Source of the DNA: Oscillospiraceae bacterium
Lineage (GTDB): Bacteria > Bacillota_A > Clostridia > Oscillospirales > CAG-272
DNA length: 28,076 nucleotides
Direction of reading: 5' to 3'
Assembly: GCA_015063445.1 (NCBI GenBank)
Contig: SVUD01000024.1
Coordinates: 1-28,076 of the forward strand
Numbering within the stretch: the first letter of the stretch is position 1; each line of letters starts with the position of its first letter. Under the pieces are notes generated by a model. That model saw only the letters and a list, made by a program, of their open reading frames with translations. It had not been told where the DNA came from and did not search any database. Both the position numbers and the translations under genes were made by a program. Of this stretch, positions 7,047-14,750 are shown in pieces.

Positions 7047-7050
7047 TTTT
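7021..7050 (+). terminator. Terminator overlapping the end of the PLP kinase gene
   Basis: AAATCAAGC (7021-7029) and GCTTGATTT (7041-7049) form a 9-bp stem with an 11-nt loop. A T-run (7047-7050) is at the right end and an A-run at the left. The last codons and the TGA of the kinase are inside the hairpin. It may work in both directions between the convergent genes. Confidence 0.6.
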
Positions 7051-7085
7051 ATAAACCTGTTTGAAAGCAAAGGTATATCACCGAT

Positions 7086-7493
7086 TTATTTTCGGCGGTA
7101 TGCCTTTCTTGTTTTTTTATTACCCTTGGCAGAGAAGAGAAGCGATATAAGAATAAAGCAAACGGCATTTATAAGACATCCGATACCGATTTTACCGGAT
7201 ATGATTGCCGAAGTGACAACGTACACTATGACAGCTGCAACTGCAGAAATAATAGGCGCGTTAAGCGAAGCCGACTTGAAAAGTCTTTTGTTGATAAGAG
7301 TGCCGATCGCTCCCGCTCCGATAAAGGCTATAAGAGAAAATAGTGAAGTTCTTTCCGTGGGATCGTCGCCGTTAAAGAGAATTAGCGATATAATAAGCGA
7401 TAATATAATGAAAGCGCCCCAGATTACAAGGAAACCTACGGCAATCGGCTTAAGCGCCGAGCCGCCCGCCGAGTAAGATCTTGTTTTTTTCAT
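7086..7493 (-). CDS. Small four-helix membrane protein, TIGR04086-like
   Basis: 135 residues from ATG at 7493 (MKKTRSYSAGGSALKPIAVG). A CGGAGGC ribosome binding site lies about 8-14 bases upstream. The longer in-frame reading (to 7679) runs through the yajC coding region in another frame and is not real. There are four hydrophobic segments (about residues 17-42, 51-70, 77-98 and 103-122), a conserved-looking Gly-rich GAGAIGTL turn and a basic C-terminus. Clostridia often carry a TIGR04086 membrane protein directly after yajC, which supports this call. Its function is unknown; the context hints at the Sec/envelope region. Translation may be controlled by a hairpin that includes the ribosome binding site. 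Confidence 0.8.
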   Translation of the reverse strand: MKKTRSYSAGGSALKPIAVGFLVIWGAFIILSLIISLILFNGDDPTERTSLFSLIAFIGAGAIGTLINKRLFKSASLNAPIISAVAAVIVYVVTSAIISGKIGIGCLINAVCFILISLLFSAKGNKKTRKAYRRK

Positions 7494-7498
7494 AATAA

Positions 7499-7541
7499 AA
7501 AGCCTCCGATACGTTTTAATAAAACATATTCGGAAGCCTTT
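7499..7541 (-). promoter_or_regulatory. Long hairpin between yajC and the membrane gene, masking its ribosome binding site
   Basis: On the minus-strand RNA, GGCUUCCG-A-AUAUGUUUU pairs with AAAACGUAU-CGGAGGCU around an AUU loop. This gives about 19 pairs with one bulged A. Three of the pairs are G-U wobbles that would be mismatches on the other strand, so the structure favours this transcript. The 3' arm contains CGGAGG, the Shine-Dalgarno of the next gene, and is followed by UUUUU. It can act as an intrinsic terminator, as a translation block, or as both. Confidence 0.65.
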
Positions 7542-7557
7542 TATTTTATTCACGAAA

Positions 7558-7959
7558 TTATTTGGTTTCGTTTTCGGTAGTCTCAACGTTTTCCGTCTCG
7601 GACTCAGCCGTAGCGGCAGCCTCTGCCTCGTTCTTCTCCGCGATAACCGCAGCGGCGATATCGGCAGCCTTAACGTCAACGCTTCTTATAGCGCCTTTGA
7701 GGAAACGAATCTTGGTCTTATCTCTTGTAGTCTCAAGAACGAAGGTCTCACCCTTGATTGAAACAACCTTACCGATAATACCGCCGATGGTGGTAACCTC
7801 GTCACCAACCTCGAGAGCGTTACGCATCTCGGCATCTCTCTGCTCTTGCTTTTTCTGAGGACGGATCATAAAGAGCCAAAACACAAGAATAAGCACTGCG
7901 ATCATAATGAGCATTCCGGCACCGCTGCCCGTTGTGGATTCAAGTAAGAAATTCAACAT
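7558..7959 (-). CDS. yajC: Preprotein translocase subunit YajC
   Basis: 133 residues. One N-terminal membrane helix (about residues 15-34) is followed by the diagnostic FWLFMIRPQKKQEQRDAEMR. After it comes a small beta-domain containing LEVGDEVTTIGGIIGKVVSI, the standard YajC signature. YajC associates with SecDF-SecYEG in the membrane. The C-terminal tail (about residues 95-133) is Ala/Glu/Thr-rich and acidic, longer than in short homologues. The start is ATG at 7959 with GAAAGG (7969-7974) upstream and a promoter behind it. The neighbour is a TIGR04086-like membrane gene, typical for Clostridia. No secD/secF is present in this window. Confidence 0.95.
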   Translation of the reverse strand: MLNFLLESTTGSGAGMLIMIAVLILVFWLFMIRPQKKQEQRDAEMRNALEVGDEVTTIGGIIGKVVSIKGETFVLETTRDKTKIRFLKGAIRSVDVKAADIAAAVIAEKNEAEAAATAESETENVETTENETK

Positions 7960-8006
7960 TTTAAAATACCTTTCAATTTTTTTACTCTTTTTATACTTAC
8001 CGAATA

Positions 8007-8035
8007 ATTATACACCATATTTATGAAAAATTCAA
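8007..8035 (-). promoter_or_regulatory. Sigma-A-type promoter of yajC
   Basis: On the minus strand TTGAAT (8030-8035), a 17-base spacer and TATAAT (8007-8012) lie about 48 bases upstream of the yajC ATG. Confidence 0.6.
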
Positions 8036-8098
8036 GAACAAACTTGATTTTTTTAAGTAAATGATAAAAATATCCGTTTTTTCACTGGAAATGTGTGT

Positions 8099-8145
8099 AA
8101 AGAGCCGAGCTTTGCAGGAGAGCTTCCCGCAAATCCCGACTCTTT
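8099..8145 (-). terminator. Long hairpin downstream of the helicase gene
   Basis: In the minus transcript AAAGAGUCGGG-AUUUGCGGG pairs with CCUGCAAAG-CUCGGCUCUUU around a 7-nt loop. That is about 19 of 20 positions, three of them G-U wobbles that only work in this strand. It lies 20 bases after the helicase stop. The trailing U-tract is short (UUU), so it may be a processed 3' end rather than a strong terminator. Confidence 0.6.
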
Positions 8146-8165
8146 ATTTCAAATTTTAAATAATC

Positions 8166-11100
8166 TTATGCCTTGGCTTTTGCATTTTTAGGGGAATTCT
8201 TCTTGTTCTTTTCCGCTTCGTTGATTATCGTACGGATAACCTTAGTGGGAGAAGCCCACCAGTCACGGCTCCAGACTCTGAGAAGAGTCCAACCGCGCGA
8301 TTCAAAGAACTGAGGCTTGCAAACGTCTCTTTCTATGCAGGATTCCGATGAAGCGAACGCATCACGGTCAAGCTCAACGCCGACGAGATATTTGTCCGTT
8401 TCGGGATCGTATACCGCAAGAGAGATACGGCTGCTGCTGTTACCGAGGTTGATGTCAACCTTATAGCCGAGCTTTTCGAGTCTTTCCTTTATCTGCTTTT
8501 CAACGGAAATTAGGTTTGCGTAAGAGGAAGACTGCTTATCGGAGGAGTCAATATCCGCAAGTATTGCGTGAACCTCCTCGTTGTCACCCTTCGAAACGGC
8601 TCTTACGTACGTAAGATATTTTTTAAGAAGTTTAGGTCCGAGGTGTTTTGCGGTTTCGACCTTAAGGTCCTCGGGCTCAATACTTGTCACGACGATAATC
8701 TTCGTTTTAGCTCTCGTTATGGCAACGTTAAGGCGGTTTTCGCCTCCTTCGGCAGAAAGCGAGCCGAAGTTTGTATAGATTCTGCCCTGCTCGTTTTCCG
8801 CATAGCCTATCGAGAATATGATAATATCTCTTTCATCACCCTGTACGTTTTCGAGGTTCTTGATGAAGATGCTCGTATCCTCGCCGTTATCCATACGTAT
8901 TTTTTCCTTGAGAACGTAGGAACGGAATTCGTGGTCCTTAGTGCATTCACGGTCTATCATATCCGCGATACAGGACTGCTGATCTGCGTTAAATGTTATA
9001 ATACCGATGCTTTCGTTGTTCTTTCTGGTCTTGAAGATATCCTTGAGAACCTCAACGATTTTCTTAGCCTCTGCGGTATTCTTTCTGTCGATCCATTTTC
9101 CGTTAACCTTGTAGCGCTCAATGGGACGGGATTTTGAGTTTCTCGAAATATTTGGCGCTATCTGAAGCGTCATATCATAGAACGCATGGTTCGAGAAATC
9201 TATAAGCTCCTGATTTTTACTGCGGTAGTGGTAGGTGAGGTTTGCGCTCGTATATCTTGAAACAGCAAGGTCAAGAAGGCTCTCAACCTCAAGCGCCGCT
9301 TGAACCGAGTAATCCTCCTGGTTTTCGGGATCACCGCCAAGATATCTCTTCATAAACGTAGTAGAGGGACGAAGCTGCTTAGCGTCTCCGGCAACCACTA
9401 TGTTTTTACCTCTGTAAATAGATGGGATAGTGCTTTCTATAAACACCTGCGACGCCTCGTCAAAGATAACGAGATCAAAGAGGTTTTTCGTAAGGGGAAG
9501 AAGATTAGAAACGTTTTCGGGAGAAAGAAGCCAGCAGGGGAATAGCGTGAGAACGAATTCTCCGTAAACCTCCATGGTTTTTCTGATGGGCCAGAACTTC
9601 TGCTTCTTAGATATCTGATAAAGATAATCCTTGTTGTTAGAGGAATTCTCATAAAGCGTTTCGTAGTCGCGGCTCGTTTTACCCTCGCAAAGCTTTATGG
9701 ATGCCTCAAGCTGCTCCTGCTTGAAGCGTGATATTCTTGCCGTGATGTTCTGGAAATCAACAATCTTGGAAAGCTCCTCCTTGCATTCGTCCTCATATTT
9801 AGCCGCCTCATGATAAATGCGTATTTCAAGGAGCTTTGAAATTATTTCCTCGTAATTCTGACGGTTTTTCGAAATACCGTAAGCAAAGTTGAGTATTGCC
9901 GTCTTATTCTTATCAAGGCTCTCAAAGAGCTTTGATACGTCAAGAAGGTCAATATAATTGTTAAGAGCCTCTGAAACGTGGCGTATGTATGACGTGTTTC
10001 CGCGGAGAATATTATCGATAACCGCAAGATATCCCTCGGGGGTGAGAACTCTGTAAAGACAGTTGAATTCCTTAGTTGAGGAAACTATAGCCTCGCGCGT
10101 CTTTTTGAGCTGCGCCTTGATAACGTCGGGCTTTTCCTTTGAGAATTTGCGCTCAAGCTTTACAACGGCATCATAACCCTTTTCGTTCTCAAGCTCGTAA
10201 TAATACGCAAGAACCTGACGGTAGAATGGGTATTTTGCGGTATTGAAAAGACCTTTTCTTGACTTCTGTATTTCCGCAAGCTCTCCTCTTACCTCGCAAA
10301 GAGTATTGGTATCAACGTCGGGAATAAGGTAGTCAATAATTGGGTTTTTATCCTTCTCCTGAATGTAGTTGTAGTAAAGGTCCTCAAGGTTTTTAGCCTT
10401 TATATCGAGAAGCGCTTCGCTAAGCTCCTTGTAAGTAAGAGCCATTATTTCAGGTGAGCTGATAAGGTGATTGTATATTCCGTAGTCTACCGAGTTTTTT
10501 TGAAGCATGGTAGAGGAGGAGTACATTTCGGAAAGCGAAAGTCCGAAGGGGCGCTTGTCGTTAAGAACGTGATAGATGTTGTCAAGCTTGGCAGTCTCAG
10601 CATCGATTTTTCCCTGAAGCTCGTTATATGATGCCTGAAGCTTATTAACGTCAACAAGCGCGGCTATCATATCTTTTTGGTGGGCATCAAGACACTTGTC
10701 GTAGAAGCTCTTTTTTTCCTTAGTTTCGTCGGTTATGTACATAGCCTTCTCGTTAAGAGGACCGAGACGGTTATAAACAACGTCAAGAGCCGCTTTTTTT
10801 TGCGAAATAACGAGAACTCTCTTCTTCTTGCTCATCGCATCGCTTATGATGTTAACTATAGTTTGCGATTTGCCCGTACCGGGAGGACCGTAGATAACCA
10901 TATTACCGCACTCGTCAACACGGCGAACCACCTCAGACTGAGCGTAGTCTAACATTTTTACCGTATAACTGTTCTGAGGAGTGCGCTTCGCCTGCTTCGA
11001 ACGCTTGAAAAGACCCGGCTTTTTGGTTTTTCCGGTTCTGAGAAGCTCGGAAATAGCATCGTTTGTGAGATGCTTTCTCTCAAGAGCGCTGTAATCGTTG

Positions 11101-11948
11101 AATATTGAATTTGAGAGGGAGTATCTTGTAAGTACGGCGGCGTATCTGATAGAGAGAGCGCTTTTCCCGTCGGGCTCCTTGAATCTGCTGTAGTTGTATA
11201 TGTTTTTTGATTCGTATTCGCTTCCGTCAAATTTAATGTGGAAGGATTCGAGGTATTTTATAACAGAACCGATAGTGGGGAATTGAGAAAGATCGTCAAA
11301 TTCCGTATCCATCAGGTCAACATTGAGCTTTTTGGATTGAGCGTAAGCAAAAATAAGCGCTCTGTTAAGCTGTATTTTTTCTCTTTCATTGATGGATATT
11401 TCAACGGTGTTTTCATCCGGAATATCTATAGTAACGGGGAAGAGAAGAAGGGGTGCCTTGATAGTCGTTTTTGTAGGTCCTTGATTGATAGTACCAAAAA
11501 CAAATGGATATCCGATATAAAGCTCGCAGCGACCCGTTTCCTTTTCAATTTCCTCAACGTCACGCTTAATTTCTTTAATACGGTTGATTTCAGCTTCAAT
11601 AGCCTTGTTGCTTTCCTCGCGTCTTATCCTGTCATTTTTCTGCGAGGCCTTAAGCAGCTCGTCTCCGGAAAGCGAGGTCGTATCGAGCTTTCTTTTGTCG
11701 AGCTTGCTCTGTATGTCAAGATTTTCTATAATCTGTTTCTTTTCCTTATTGCCAATGATTGTGAGAGGGAATCTTCTTGTAGTCCATAAAAATTCAAGGA
11801 ACTCAGAGACCTTATCGCCTCTGCCTTCGAGGATTCGGCCTATATCGTAAGCGCCTTTTCTTCCGACGCTCTTAAGGTAAAGACATTTATTGTTTCCGCC
11901 TATTTCGATGAGGCGCTCTTTGTAATAGGTGTATATGCCCTTTCTCAT
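8166..11948 (-). CDS. DUF4011-like SF1 helicase with C-terminal Vsr/MTES_1575-like nuclease domain (Hhe-like)
   Basis: 1260 residues. Residues 1-330 form a DUF4011-like region that includes KAPLLLFPVTID. Helicase motifs follow: Walker A GPPGTGKS (354-361), a long coiled-coil-rich insertion (about 420-790), motif II FDEAS (829-833), motif III GDAKQLRP (854-861), YHYRS (906-910), NVQGDERD (1034-1041) and NVAITRAK (1074-1081). The C-terminus (about 1145-1240) has ISLAVYDP, YLVGVELDRDAF and LLRVWSRDWW, matching the Vsr-like MTES_1575 endonuclease fold. As I recall the family, the first motif is usually I-D-L-A-V; here Ser1176 replaces that Asp, so the nuclease could be weakened or inactive. Glu1192 and Asp1194 remain. 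DUF4011-helicase-Vsr is the layout of the Hhe anti-phage candidate. The gene has its own promoter and no partner gene beside it. The start is ATG at 11948 with AGGAG upstream. Confidence 0.85.
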   Translation of the reverse strand: MRKGIYTYYKERLIEIGGNNKCLYLKSVGRKGAYDIGRILEGRGDKVSEFLEFLWTTRRFPLTIIGNKEKKQIIENLDIQSKLDKRKLDTTSLSGDELLKASQKNDRIRREESNKAIEAEINRIKEIKRDVEEIEKETGRCELYIGYPFVFGTINQGPTKTTIKAPLLLFPVTIDIPDENTVEISINEREKIQLNRALIFAYAQSKKLNVDLMDTEFDDLSQFPTIGSVIKYLESFHIKFDGSEYESKNIYNYSRFKEPDGKSALSIRYAAVLTRYSLSNSIFNDYSALERKHLTNDAISELLRTGKTKKPGLFKRSKQAKRTPQNSYTVKMLDYAQSEVVRRVDECGNMVIYGPPGTGKSQTIVNIISDAMSKKKRVLVISQKKAALDVVYNRLGPLNEKAMYITDETKEKKSFYDKCLDAHQKDMIAALVDVNKLQASYNELQGKIDAETAKLDNIYHVLNDKRPFGLSLSEMYSSSTMLQKNSVDYGIYNHLISSPEIMALTYKELSEALLDIKAKNLEDLYYNYIQEKDKNPIIDYLIPDVDTNTLCEVRGELAEIQKSRKGLFNTAKYPFYRQVLAYYYELENEKGYDAVVKLERKFSKEKPDVIKAQLKKTREAIVSSTKEFNCLYRVLTPEGYLAVIDNILRGNTSYIRHVSEALNNYIDLLDVSKLFESLDKNKTAILNFAYGISKNRQNYEEIISKLLEIRIYHEAAKYEDECKEELSKIVDFQNITARISRFKQEQLEASIKLCEGKTSRDYETLYENSSNNKDYLYQISKKQKFWPIRKTMEVYGEFVLTLFPCWLLSPENVSNLLPLTKNLFDLVIFDEASQVFIESTIPSIYRGKNIVVAGDAKQLRPSTTFMKRYLGGDPENQEDYSVQAALEVESLLDLAVSRYTSANLTYHYRSKNQELIDFSNHAFYDMTLQIAPNISRNSKSRPIERYKVNGKWIDRKNTAEAKKIVEVLKDIFKTRKNNESIGIITFNADQQSCIADMIDRECTKDHEFRSYVLKEKIRMDNGEDTSIFIKNLENVQGDERDIIIFSIGYAENEQGRIYTNFGSLSAEGGENRLNVAITRAKTKIIVVTSIEPEDLKVETAKHLGPKLLKKYLTYVRAVSKGDNEEVHAILADIDSSDKQSSSYANLISVEKQIKERLEKLGYKVDINLGNSSSRISLAVYDPETDKYLVGVELDRDAFASSESCIERDVCKPQFFESRGWTLLRVWSRDWWASPTKVIRTIINEAEKNKKNSPKNAKAKA

Positions 11949-12000
11949 TATATTCTCCTGTATGGTAAGTCGTAAATAATAATATTTTATCTCAACCTAT

Positions 12001-12030
12001 ATTATAGCATAGTAATAGTTGAAATGTCAA
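12001..12030 (-). promoter_or_regulatory. Sigma-A-type promoter of the helicase gene
   Basis: On the minus strand TTGACA (12025-12030), an 18-base spacer and TATAAT (12001-12006), with TG one base before the -10 box. It points away from the exported-protein gene and gives a leader of about 45 bases. Confidence 0.75.
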
Positions 12031-12172
12031 CGGCAAAAACATAAAAAATGCAATAAAATTCTACACGGTATGCCACTAAACGCAAAACAGAATGCTTTTT
12101 CTAAAAAACGTTAAAATTCTTTATTGTACAAAAGCAACAAAATACGACCTCAAAATTTGCCATATTGACGAG

Positions 12173-12201
12173 TTGATTTTTGTTTTAAATAATGCTATAA
12201 T
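12173..12201 (+). promoter_or_regulatory. Extended -10 promoter of the exported-protein gene
   Basis: TTGATT (12173-12178), a 17-base spacer and TGCTATAAT, with the -10 box at 12196-12201. It lies about 43 bases before the ATG at 12245. It is divergent from the helicase promoter; the 140 bases between them hold no other recognised feature. Confidence 0.7.
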
Positions 12202-12244
12202 AAATATGTGTATTATTTTATCAAATATTTTTGAGGAGAAAATT

Positions 12245-14533
12245 ATGAAAAACACAAGAAAAATTCTCACCTTCTTGCTTTCTTTTGCTCTTCTTGTGGC
12301 ATGCTTCTCTGTTGCGGTATTCGCTGCGGATGACGAGCCCGCGGAAGAAAAGAGCTACGAGGATGTACTTGCCGAGTGCGGCAAGGTGCTTGAGTTCTAT
12401 GAGGCAGGAACCTATTTCGAATTGAGAGTTGATGAGACGGGCAGCGTTGTTATGAACGAGTCCGAGGAGGCTAAGCTCCTTAAGGGAGGCGCTTATTCCG
12501 ATTCCGTTGCTGACGGAGCGCTTTCATTCATCTCTGTAAACCCAACTAAAATCAATCTTGTTCAAAATTCACCCGCATCATTCGGCTTGAATCTTCGCGC
12601 GAAGATAACCGAGGCATCACCTCTTTCTCTTTGTGTCGCTTCATCCGAAACGGGAGATTTTCTTTCACTCTTAACAATATCCGTGGGCAGTGTAACGCAT
12701 CAGTTCGATCCTGCCTCTCTTGAATACAAAAAGGCAGAGGTTGCGATCGTTGAAGGCGAATTCTTCAATCTCTCTGTTTTTGTTGACAAGGGCGCGAGAG
12801 AAGATAAGGTTGCAATATCGATTGTTACAGATGCCGGAGTAACGTGGAGCACGGAGTATTCGTACGCGAATGATTCCACAGACTTCCTTTCCGGTAAGTT
12901 TAAGTACAATTCTGCATATCTTGCGTCTACCGCCGCATCCTTTGAGTATGTTGAAATGTATCCCGGCACCTATCAGCGTTACGTAGATAATTCGAAGAAC
13001 GTTGATATTATCGCGGCCGATCTTTTTGAAACGTACAATGCTTACGTTCAGTATAAAGACACCGACGGAGCGTTTGAGCTTGCTGAAATCGTAGCAAAGA
13101 TAGCGGTCCTTTACGGATACCCCGTAAATGACGTCGCAGATGAAGAGATCCGGACCGCCCTCGTTGCTGCTTTTTCGGATTGCATAAAGGTTGTTTCCGC
13201 GGCTTACGCTGCCGACATCAGTGAGAAAAACGCTTTTATCACCGCTTCTGATGTTGATACTAAGGATTACAATGACAGACTTGCTGTTGTCAATGCGGCT
13301 GTAACTAATAAAGAGTATATCACATTGCTTGAAAACAGCGTATACGCTTTAGAGTCCGGCGTTGATTTTGCCGCTATGGCAACCGCATTCGCAAACGCTG
13401 AAGCAGAGGCGGCAAAGCTTAACACCATTGAAGAGAACACCGTTTTCGTAATTGAAGAGCTTTCAAAGATATCCAGCATCTACATCGCTACATACGAGCA
13501 GCTCAAGGTTGCTTATGAAGCAATAAAGGACGTCGCTATCGATGCTACCTATTCCTCTGAGCTTTATCCCGAGAGCGCAGTTATTGAGGCAACTCAGAAA
13601 AAGAACGTTGTTGTTACTAATTATCCCGAGCTTGATGCTAAGGCAAAGCTGTTTGTTGAGAATGTCGCAGTAGCCGCAAACGTCGAGAATGACTTCTCCA
13701 CAAGATATGCGGCGTATGTTCTCGCTAAGGAAAACATTTTTGCTGACGTTACCTACGATAAGTACCTTACCGATACGACTGTTGAAGAAATAAATGCTGT
13801 ATTTGCTGAGGTCGACGTAGAGATGAGAGCTGTTTCGGACGTAGCAGAGCAGTTCCTTTCTAAGATACGCGAGGCCGCGCTTACACCCAGTTATACCGTT
13901 AAGATTCAGGCGCTTGACGAGGCTAAGCCCTATCTCAATATCGTTGAAAAGGGTTATCCTGAGGTTGAGGACGCTATTGCTAACTATTATGCAATGAGAG
14001 AAGACGTTGACAGCAGAAAAGAAGCGGCAAAGAGATATATTCAGGCTGTAATCAACGTTCAGATAGCGACTACGGTTAAGGCTAAGATGGTTGCTATTGA
14101 AATCGCTGAGGCATTTGCTGTTCTTGGAAATGAGTCATCGGTTGAGGTTGAAGGAATGGCGATGACCGTTACCGAGGCAAACATCGTTCTTTCAAACGAA
14201 AAATCCGCAATTTCTCTTAAGGCGACACGTATCAGCAACTATGTTGCAATGACCGCGTCTATCTCATATAAGTCAACTCTTATTGAGCGCCGACAGGCTA
14301 TTAATACTGCTATTTCCATGAAGGCAGACCTTGTCGATGACGCTAATGAAGAAGACGTAATCAGCGCAACCGAGCTTCTTGATAAAGAAATAGCGGCATA
14401 CAACGCAGACGTAAATGCCGCAAACGCTGAGGCTACCGAGAATGATAATACTGCTCTTGCTCTCCTCACCAAGACAGTTCCCGCAAAGCGTATAGCAGAG
14501 GTTGTTGCTATAGTTAAAAAGTTTTACGAATAA
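12245..14533 (+). CDS. Large exported helical protein of unknown function
   Basis: 762 residues from ATG at 12245, supported by GAGGAG at 12233-12238 and the promoter just upstream. The longer reading frame from 12092 would start ahead of the promoter and is rejected. The N-terminus is a signal peptide (MKNTRKILTFLLSFALLVAC). It could be cut by signal peptidase I after VFA (residues 25-27), or Cys20 in LVAC could be a lipobox. Residues about 35-240 look beta-rich, perhaps a LamG/concanavalin-like module (SGKFKYNSAYLAST). Residues about 250-762 are Ala/Glu/Val-rich helices in irregular repeats of roughly 100-130 residues. There is no LPXTG, SLH or choline-binding anchor. It may be a surface spacer or adhesin, but this is not recognised. 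It is followed by a strong terminator, so it is monocistronic. Confidence 0.75.
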   Translation: MKNTRKILTFLLSFALLVACFSVAVFAADDEPAEEKSYEDVLAECGKVLEFYEAGTYFELRVDETGSVVMNESEEAKLLKGGAYSDSVADGALSFISVNPTKINLVQNSPASFGLNLRAKITEASPLSLCVASSETGDFLSLLTISVGSVTHQFDPASLEYKKAEVAIVEGEFFNLSVFVDKGAREDKVAISIVTDAGVTWSTEYSYANDSTDFLSGKFKYNSAYLASTAASFEYVEMYPGTYQRYVDNSKNVDIIAADLFETYNAYVQYKDTDGAFELAEIVAKIAVLYGYPVNDVADEEIRTALVAAFSDCIKVVSAAYAADISEKNAFITASDVDTKDYNDRLAVVNAAVTNKEYITLLENSVYALESGVDFAAMATAFANAEAEAAKLNTIEENTVFVIEELSKISSIYIATYEQLKVAYEAIKDVAIDATYSSELYPESAVIEATQKKNVVVTNYPELDAKAKLFVENVAVAANVENDFSTRYAAYVLAKENIFADVTYDKYLTDTTVEEINAVFAEVDVEMRAVSDVAEQFLSKIREAALTPSYTVKIQALDEAKPYLNIVEKGYPEVEDAIANYYAMREDVDSRKEAAKRYIQAVINVQIATTVKAKMVAIEIAEAFAVLGNESSVEVEGMAMTVTEANIVLSNEKSAISLKATRISNYVAMTASISYKSTLIERRQAINTAISMKADLVDDANEEDVISATELLDKEIAAYNADVNAANAEATENDNTALALLTKTVPAKRIAEVVAIVKKFYE

Positions 14534-14563
14534 TACTATTCGAAAAAGAATTATAATACAGAC

Positions 14564-14602
14564 AAAACTGCCTGCGAGTTTAATTCCGCAGGCAGTTTTT
14601 TA
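14564..14602 (+). terminator. Strong intrinsic terminator of the exported-protein gene
   Basis: ACTGCCTGCG (14567-14576) pairs perfectly with CGCAGGCAGT (14587-14596), followed by TTTTTT. Confidence 0.9.
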
Positions 14603-14649
14603 AAATCATCAAAATAATGTTACTCTCGTCATATACGCCGATATCTGTG

Positions 14650-14655
14650 TATAAT
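14650..14655 (+). promoter_or_regulatory. Possible -10 element of the cysE promoter
   Basis: TATAAT at 14650-14655 is preceded by TGTG, resembling an extended -10 element. No good -35 box is at the right spacing. It is about 95 bases upstream of the cysE start. Confidence 0.4.
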
Positions 14656-14707
14656 GACAGATAAAAAGCAGATATTTAAATTTTTAAGTAATGACACCCT
14701 TTTGAAA

Positions 14708-14737
14708 GCGGCATATATTAACCGTAGAAATTGCCGC
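14708..14737 (+). promoter_or_regulatory. Stem-loop directly upstream of the cysE ribosome binding site
   Basis: GCGGCA (14708-14713) pairs with TGCCGC (14732-14737) around an 18-nt loop, and the AAAAGGAG ribosome binding site follows at once. Possibly a simple leader structure; it matches no riboswitch that I recognise. Confidence 0.4.
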
Positions 14738-14750
14738 AAAAGGAGAAGCT

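Noticed and set aside
7494..7679. N-terminal extension of the small membrane protein
   Set aside because: It overlaps yajC in another frame and is Arg/Leu-rich noise; the ATG at 7493 has the good ribosome binding site.
8568..9137. 189-codon open frame opposite the helicase gene
   Set aside because: Shadow of the helicase coding sequence with no independent ribosome binding site or promoter.
12092..12244. Longer start for the exported protein
   Set aside because: It would begin upstream of the TTGATT-TATAAT promoter and hide the signal peptide; the ATG at 12245 has GAGGAG and a proper signal sequence.
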